NCBI GenBank assembly: GCA_946481195.1
Contig: CAMLNG010000028.1
Span: 1-15,938, forward strand
Reading direction: 5' to 3'
Length of the DNA: 15,938 nt
Source: an uncultured Chromatiaceae bacterium
Lineage (GTDB): Bacteria; Pseudomonadota; Gammaproteobacteria; Enterobacterales; Alteromonadaceae
Shown: one piece after another, positions 8,686-12,742 of the stretch
How the letters are laid out: the number at the start of each line of letters is the position of its first letter
How positions within the stretch are numbered: the stretch's first letter is position 1
The notes under the pieces: model-generated
Database searches by the model: none
Told to the model about the DNA's origin: nothing
The model's input: the letters and a program-made list of their open reading frames with translations, nothing else
Position numbers and translations under genes: made by a program

Positions 8686-8848
8686 AATAACCCAACCAGG
8701 ACAGCAACAGACAAGGGATCAGCGCCAGCAGACGCATTGACAGACGATGTTGCTGGTCCAGCAATGTCAGCAGGCAAGGTGCATAAATGCCGTAAATAAA
8801 ACAAAATGTCAGGACCAGCCCCGACCAATCCATGGTCAACAAATCCAT
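8645..8848 (-). CDS. Small two-helix membrane protein, unknown function
   Basis: A 67-residue protein I do not recognise. It has two hydrophobic segments (about 9-30 and 38-57) joined by a short polar turn DQQHR, a cysteine in each helix (C25, C46) plus C16, and a basic then acidic C-terminal tail. This is the plan of a small inner membrane hairpin protein. Support for a real gene comes from GGAG seven bases before the ATG, a terminator overlapping its end, and a possible promoter with palindromes upstream. It lies between the ABC permease and the FAD oxidase on the same strand. An opposite-strand ORF in the same place lacks these signals. Confidence 0.6.
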   Translation of the reverse strand: MDLLTMDWSGLVLTFCFIYGIYAPCLLTLLDQQHRLSMRLLALIPCLLLSWLGYWLSQRHLRYSDSA

Positions 8849-8869
8849 ATCAACACTCCAATCCGCGAA

Positions 8870-8906
8870 GTGTTAACACACTAACGTCGCAAATAATTAT
8901 TTGCAA
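8870..8906 (-). promoter_or_regulatory. Promoter and two palindromes upstream of the small membrane protein
   Basis: Two perfect palindromes occur 20 bases upstream of the coding start region: GTGTTAACAC (8870-8879) and GCAAATAATTATTTGC (8889-8904). A possible minus-strand promoter, TTGCAA (8901-8906) and TAGTGT (8878-8883) with a 17-base spacer, overlaps both. The arrangement would suit repressor binding over the -35 and start point. There is no terminator between the FAD oxidase and this point, so readthrough from upstream is also possible. Confidence 0.35.
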
Positions 8907-8940
8907 CATTTAATTTACCAAATTACCTGTAACTCCTAGA

Positions 8941-10281
8941 TCACCACCACTGGTCTTTGAATTTGCCATAGTGGAAATAACCCCACTGGCCAACCCGCCG
9001 CAACGGTGCCAGTGGAAACTTTGGTAAGGCCGACTGATACAGCGGTAAATCAGGTTGTGGCAATCCCATCACTTTATCCGCCAGCCGTTTACCCGCCTGC
9101 ACAGAAAAGGAAAGGCCGCTACCGCAATAACCCATGCTGTAGACCACATCGCCATGGTCATCCGCCTGATAAATATGAGGAATATCGTCCAGCGCCATGC
9201 AAATCCAGCCGGACCACTGATAGTCATACTTCAACTCACGTAGCGCTGGGAAGCTCAGTTTCAGCACTTCCAGTAAACGCTGGGCATAATAAGGATTTTC
9301 GGCATCACTACCGGTGATAGCCCCGCGACCACCAAATAGAATGCGGTTGTCCGGCAGTTTGCGGTAGTAGTATTTCAGTGCCCGGGTGTCCATCACCACT
9401 TGTGATGTCAGCAAATTACAGGCGGCAAGCTGTGCGGCATTCAGTGGCTCAGTGACAATAATTTGTGATAACACCGGTAAGGTCCGCGCCTGAACACCGG
9501 CATGCAGGTGTTTAGGCGTATAACCGTTGGTTGCCAGAATAACTTTGCGCGCCCGCACCTGCGCCTGTGGGGTTTGCAGCAATTGCGCGCGGCCGTCTGT
9601 CTGCCACTGCAGCACCGGACTTGCCGTATGTATCGTGGCGCCGGCGTCTCGGGCCAGACGCTGATAACCCCAGGCCAGCTTCAGCGGATTGACGCCAAAA
9701 GCATCGGCAAACCTTAAAGCACCAAAACTCTGTTCATCGGCGACATAACGCTGATGCACCTGACTGCGGCTTAACAACTCCACTTCAGCGCCAAAGGTCT
9801 TTTCCAGCAAGCGGGCCTGTGCCTCAAGCGTTGGTACCATCGAAGCTTTATGCGCCATCCGCAGATAACCCGGTTCCTGCTGATCACAATCGATACCCAG
9901 GCTAATCAGCTGCCGCACCCGGTCTAAACCGGCCTGAAACTCCTGGTAGACGCCGCGCATCACGGCCTCGCCCCATTGTTTTTGCATCTGGGCATAAGGT
10001 TTACGGCCGCTGGACTTGAGGACAAAACCGGCGTTGCGGCCACTGCAGCCCCAGGCGGTCTGATTCGCTTCCAGCACCAGCGCTTTGACACCATGCTCTG
10101 TCGCCAGATGATAAGCAGCGGATAAACCGGTATAACCGGCGCCGATAATTGCAACATCAACATCAAGGTCTTGTGTCAGAGCGCCATCATCGGCTGGCGC
10201 TGCGCCGGAGTGTGCAGCCCAGTAACTGGATGGATAAGGCTGGCCCTGGCCTGGCGAGCGGTCGTGAAGCGGATCGTACAT
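8941..10281 (-). CDS. FAD-dependent amine/amino-acid oxidase (DadA/PuuB-like)
   Basis: A 446-residue flavoprotein of the glycine/D-amino-acid oxidase superfamily (COG0665). It is closest in layout to gamma-glutamylputrescine oxidase PuuB and related enzymes, which oxidise secondary or primary amines with FAD. The N-terminus has the SSYWAA opening seen in this subgroup. The dinucleotide loop IIGAGYTGLSAA follows at about 45-56, then a CSGRNAGF FAD-contact segment, RILFGGRG near residue 320, and the C-terminal FAD-binding MGYCGSGLSFSVQAGKRLA. The end (LPKFPLAPLRRVGQW...) is also typical. The ribosome binding site is weak (GGGA) but there is no other reasonable start. It is divergent from a GNAT acetyltransferase across 77 bases, which would fit amine metabolism. 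The substrate is inference only. Confidence 0.9.
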   Translation of the reverse strand: MYDPLHDRSPGQGQPYPSSYWAAHSGAAPADDGALTQDLDVDVAIIGAGYTGLSAAYHLATEHGVKALVLEANQTAWGCSGRNAGFVLKSSGRKPYAQMQKQWGEAVMRGVYQEFQAGLDRVRQLISLGIDCDQQEPGYLRMAHKASMVPTLEAQARLLEKTFGAEVELLSRSQVHQRYVADEQSFGALRFADAFGVNPLKLAWGYQRLARDAGATIHTASPVLQWQTDGRAQLLQTPQAQVRARKVILATNGYTPKHLHAGVQARTLPVLSQIIVTEPLNAAQLAACNLLTSQVVMDTRALKYYYRKLPDNRILFGGRGAITGSDAENPYYAQRLLEVLKLSFPALRELKYDYQWSGWICMALDDIPHIYQADDHGDVVYSMGYCGSGLSFSVQAGKRLADKVMGLPQPDLPLYQSALPKFPLAPLRRVGQWGYFHYGKFKDQWW

Positions 10282-10358
10282 ATGGAAATCCCGATTACTG
10301 CAATTCAGTGCGCATCATGGCAAGATAACGGCGAATTTCCAAGCCTTGCGGATCTGTC

Positions 10359-10958
10359 ATGTCAGACGTCAAACCACAGCTTATTCCCATCCAGTATCAA
10401 CCTTTAACCCCGCAACATTTTGCCGCCGTGATTGCGCTGGGAAATCAGGTCCATGGCGATGGTTATCTGAGTGATGAGTTAATCCGCCTTTATTATCAGC
10501 AAGGCCAAAAAGCTGGCCACAATGCCGGTGTAATCGCTTTGGACAACCAGGGCCTTGCCGGCTTCCGGCTGGCGTTTGCACCAGGGCAATGGCAACCGGA
10601 TCAATGGTGTAGTCCAGAGTTATGGGGTGTCCCTTTGACACAGGTCGGTTATTTCAAATGCAACACAGTGCGGCCCGACCTGCAGGGCAGTGGTATCGGC
10701 GGCGCGCTGCTGCAATTATCAATACAGGCTTTTATTGCCCAGGGTGCTGTTGCCGGCGTCGCGCATTTATGGGTGCAAAGCCCGGGCAATGCTGCAGTGC
10801 GTTATTTCAGTAAACATGGCGGCGAGCTGGTGAAAATCCACCCGGACAAATGGCGGGAAGACAGTCTGAACGGCTACGAATGTGTGCGCTGTGGTTTTGA
10901 TTGTCATTGTGATGCCGCCGAAATGATTTTGCGGCTGGCACAGGCGGCACCGGGCTGA
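10359..10958 (+). CDS. GNAT family N-acetyltransferase with C-terminal cysteine cluster
   Basis: A 199-residue cytoplasmic acyltransferase that uses acetyl-CoA; the acceptor is unknown. The acetyl-CoA pyrophosphate loop is VRPDLQGSGIGGALL (about 104-118), matching Q-x-x-G-x-G/A. Strand 4 before it is the TQVGYFKCNT stretch, and the helix 4 region contains SPGNAAVRYFSKHGGEL. At the C-terminus C175, C178, C182 and C184, with H183, form a C-x2-C-x3-C-x-C array. This looks like a metal-binding knuckle added after the GNAT fold. The ribosome binding site before ATG 10359 is poor, but no better in-frame start is visible. Its partner across a 77-base gap is a divergent FAD amine oxidase. A leftward terminator abuts its stop codon. 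Confidence 0.88.
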   Translation: MSDVKPQLIPIQYQPLTPQHFAAVIALGNQVHGDGYLSDELIRLYYQQGQKAGHNAGVIALDNQGLAGFRLAFAPGQWQPDQWCSPELWGVPLTQVGYFKCNTVRPDLQGSGIGGALLQLSIQAFIAQGAVAGVAHLWVQSPGNAAVRYFSKHGGELVKIHPDKWREDSLNGYECVRCGFDCHCDAAEMILRLAQAAPG

Positions 10959-11011
10959 AAAAACAGTTTCCTCTGTTTGCCGGGATGACAAACGGCAGGC
11001 AGAGGAAACTG
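10958..11011 (-). terminator. Strong leftward intrinsic terminator
   Basis: A perfect 12-base inverted repeat CAGTTTCCTCTG (10964-10975) / CAGAGGAAACTG (11000-11011) is followed on the minus strand by six Ts (complement of 10958-10963). As plus-strand RNA the stem extends to about 19 pairs with two G-U pairs, but no T tract follows on that side. It would end leftward transcripts from the LysR gene, leaving a 3' untranslated region of about 228 bases. Confidence 0.8.
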
Positions 11012-11098
11012 CGGGAGAGCCGGAAGCTGAATCAGGCGCAATAGCTGCACTGCTCAGTGGCCAAGATCTATATCAGCGATACAGACAACACATCACAC

Positions 11099-11114
11099 CG
11101 TTTCACGTGGAACC
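11099..11114. promoter_or_regulatory. parS: parS-like ParB binding site
   Basis: CGTTTCACGTGGAACC contains the central 14 bases of the canonical chromosomal parS (TGTTTCACGTGGAACA and its variants) without a mismatch. Only the two outermost bases differ, and those vary between species. A 14-base match is very unlikely by chance in 16 kb. ParB loads at such sites, which cluster around the replication origin, so this suggests an origin-proximal location. It lies in a gene-free interval. Confidence 0.75.
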
Positions 11115-11148
11115 CGCTCAGGTCGAACAACAACTGCTGACACAACAA

Positions 11149-11164
11149 ATGTAAGCGGTTACAT
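11149..11164. promoter_or_regulatory. LacI-family-type operator 1
   Basis: ATGTAAGCGGTTACAT has perfect 6-base arms around a CG-containing centre. It fits the general LacI/GalR/CcpA operator pattern TGWAANCGNTNWCA at every position. The regulator is not in the window. Confidence 0.45.
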
Positions 11165-11196
11165 GAAGCTTAAATATGACAGAGCGCCTGCCTCCA

Positions 11197-11210
11197 TGCA
11201 AGCGCTTACA
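11197..11210. promoter_or_regulatory. LacI-family-type operator 2
   Basis: TGCAAGCGCTTACA matches the same operator pattern except at the third base. Its centre is 47 bases from that of the first site. Both sites lie between the 3' ends of convergent genes, where no start codon is available to regulate. Confidence 0.4.
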
Positions 11211-11239
11211 ATGGATATTTCTGCCACGAATTTTTTCGG

Positions 11240-12202
11240 CTAACCCGCCAGCGCAGTGAGTACTTCTGGCACAGCTTCTGCAGCCGGGCTGCTCGTCTGG
11301 CAATAAGTCTGCGGATTGAGCCGGCATTGCAGATACTGCAAAATCACTTTGACCCCGGCTTTCATGTGAACACGGTGCGGATACACCAGATGCACCGGCA
11401 GCGGCTCCGGCATATATTCGGTCAGAATAGGCACTAACCGACCAGCATCAATTTCATCAGCCACCTGATATCGGGTGACATACATCAGGCCGACCCCGGC
11501 CAACACCGCCGGTTTTAATGCTCTGTTACTGTTGGCATGCAAAGGCCCTTGGGTCAGTACTTCCAACGGCTGGCCCTGATCTGAAAAACGCCAGTAACGC
11601 TCCTGCGGGCTGTTATCAGTACTGAGGCAACTGTGTTGGGTCAAATCCCGCGGATGCTGTGGGATGCCGGCCTGGGCCAGATAAGACGGTGCGCCAACCA
11701 GCACAATCGGCAATTTGGTGAGTGGCCGGGCGATCAGGCTTGAATTAGCCAACCGGCCAAAGCGGATCGCCACATCAACTTCTTCCCCCACCAGATCCAC
11801 CAGCCGATCGGTTAAATCCAGCTCAACCCGTAATTTGGGGTAACGCTGCAGCAGTTCAGGCAATAACGGCGCGATAATTTTACTGCCATAAGTGACAGCC
11901 ACACTGATACGGATAGTACCGGCCGGCTCGTCACGCATTTCATCCAGATGGTGTTCGGCCTGATCAGCCTGACGCACCACCTGCTGGCAATAAGCAAAAA
12001 ACGCCTGACCTTCGGCAGTTAAACGGATTTGCCGCGTCGTACGCTGCAACAAGCGCACCGACAAATGTTGTTCCAGCCGGCTGATGGCTTTACTGACCGC
12101 GCCTTTAGACATCTGCAATGCAACTGCAGCCTGGGTAAAACTGCCGGTTTCGGCTACCCGGGCAAAAATCGCCATATCACTTAAACGCTGTAGTAATGAC
12201 AT
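11240..12202 (-). CDS. LysR-type transcriptional regulator
   Basis: A 320-residue DNA-binding regulator. The winged helix-turn-helix is at about 18-60 (GSFTQAAVALQMSKGAVSKA, then RLEQHLSVRLLQRTTR). The periplasmic-binding-protein-like effector domain covers about 90-295 and has the usual VDVAIRFGRL and GLMYVTRYQVADEI segments of the CrgA/DsdC-like subgroup. The last 20 residues are a non-conserved tail. A perfect AGGAGG (12208-12213) sits five bases before the ATG. Such regulators often control a divergent neighbour; here that is the 48-codon gene at 12359 and beyond it a TonB-dependent receptor. The inverted repeat at 12255-12278 is the obvious candidate binding site. Effector and targets are unknown. 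Confidence 0.95.
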   Translation of the reverse strand: MSLLQRLSDMAIFARVAETGSFTQAAVALQMSKGAVSKAISRLEQHLSVRLLQRTTRQIRLTAEGQAFFAYCQQVVRQADQAEHHLDEMRDEPAGTIRISVAVTYGSKIIAPLLPELLQRYPKLRVELDLTDRLVDLVGEEVDVAIRFGRLANSSLIARPLTKLPIVLVGAPSYLAQAGIPQHPRDLTQHSCLSTDNSPQERYWRFSDQGQPLEVLTQGPLHANSNRALKPAVLAGVGLMYVTRYQVADEIDAGRLVPILTEYMPEPLPVHLVYPHRVHMKAGVKVILQYLQCRLNPQTYCQTSSPAAEAVPEVLTALAG

Positions 12203-12230
12203 CGGAACCTCCTACCTGAACATTTCAGTC

Positions 12231-12278
12231 AGTGTATCAAAAGAAAAATAGCCTGATTGTTTCTTGTTGGAAACAATC
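12231..12278 (-). promoter_or_regulatory. Inverted repeat at the predicted LysR promoter
   Basis: GATTGTTTC (12255-12263) and GAAACAATC (12270-12278) form a perfect 9-base inverted repeat around TTGTTG. A minus-strand -10-like TACACT (12231-12236) would put the -35 region at the edge of this repeat. This is the geometry expected for an autoregulatory operator between the LysR gene and the divergent small gene. The -35 itself is poor. Confidence 0.4.
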
Positions 12279-12358
12279 TGTCGTGAAATACCCCGCTAAT
12301 CAGCGCGACATGTCCTGCGTATCATTTGCACATAATTTGTTCAGCGGAGGAAAAAACC

Positions 12359-12505
12359 ATGTTTCTGCAGATTTTATACGCGGTCGTAAAGGGCTTGTTG
12401 GAGATGGACGGATATCAGGTCACGGCGGCTAAACCAGCAGCAGATCTGAGTGCAGAACCAGCTGTTCAGGACTGTGTAACTGATGAAAATAAATGTTACA
12501 AATAA
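12359..12505 (+). CDS. Small protein of 48 residues, unknown function
   Basis: A short gene with a strong ribosome binding site, GGAGGA at 12346-12351, seven bases before the ATG. The product begins with a hydrophobic stretch (MFLQILYAVVKGLL) too short for a confident membrane span or signal peptide. It continues with a polar alanine-rich middle and ends in a cysteine pair C-x6-C (C39 and C46, QDCVTDENKCYK). I do not recognise it. It lies divergent from the LysR gene and 237 bases before the second TonB-dependent receptor, in the same direction, so it could be a LysR target or an upstream companion of the receptor. CATAAT at 12331-12336 resembles a -10 element but lies very close to the ribosome binding site. 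A longer ORF in another frame (12232-12432) lacks a ribosome binding site. Confidence 0.6.
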   Translation: MFLQILYAVVKGLLEMDGYQVTAAKPAADLSAEPAVQDCVTDENKCYK

Positions 12506-12529
12506 CATCTTTAATTAATGCAATGTGAA

Positions 12530-12535
12530 TATAAT
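12530..12535 (+). promoter_or_regulatory. Possible -10 element of the second receptor
   Basis: A perfect TATAAT in AT-rich DNA begins 25 bases after the 48-codon gene. No good -35 is present. Transcription would begin near 12542, right at the hairpin 12545-12584, and give a leader of about 200 bases. A second -10-like element, TATATAGAAT, lies at 12639-12648. Confidence 0.3.
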
Positions 12536-12544
12536 AATCCAGAA

Positions 12545-12584
12545 GTTGCCAACAAACGCCTGCGCTGTGCATTTGTTGTGCAAC
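12545..12584 (+). other. Long hairpin in the leader of the second receptor
   Basis: GTTGCCAACAAA (12545-12556) pairs with TTTGTTGTGCAAC (12572-12584) over 12 base pairs with one bulged base and a 15-base loop. No T tract follows, so it is not a standard terminator. It may be a 5' stabilising stem, a leader control element or a dyad operator. Confidence 0.45.
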
Positions 12585-12742
12585 TGGTGTTTGGTTTCAC
12601 GCCATTGACCGCATTCGGTCTGGTCTTTAGCCAATTTTTATATAGAATCCGCCGCCCCGAATCAGGGCAATTTTGTCACAACAGCATTCGCCGGCACTTG
12701 TTCCTGCAAAGGGATGGGCACGGCAGGCATTCAGAGGTACAC

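Noticed and set aside
10927..11154. Open frame of 75 codons after the GNAT gene, with protein-like composition near its end (SGQDLYQRYRQHITPFHVE)
   Set aside because: It contains no usable ATG, GTG or TTG start, begins inside the GNAT gene in another frame, and runs through the terminator hairpin and the parS site. It could be a gene remnant but cannot be supported as a coding sequence.
12232..12432. 66-codon ORF overlapping the 48-residue gene in another frame
   Set aside because: It has no ribosome binding site, starts inside the LysR promoter region and crosses the inverted repeat. The 48-codon frame has GGAGGA at ideal spacing.
12518..12742. In-frame N-terminal extension of the second receptor from ATG 12518
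   Set aside because: It has no ribosome binding site and would put 75 residues ahead of a clear signal peptide. ATG 12743 has AGAGG at the right distance.
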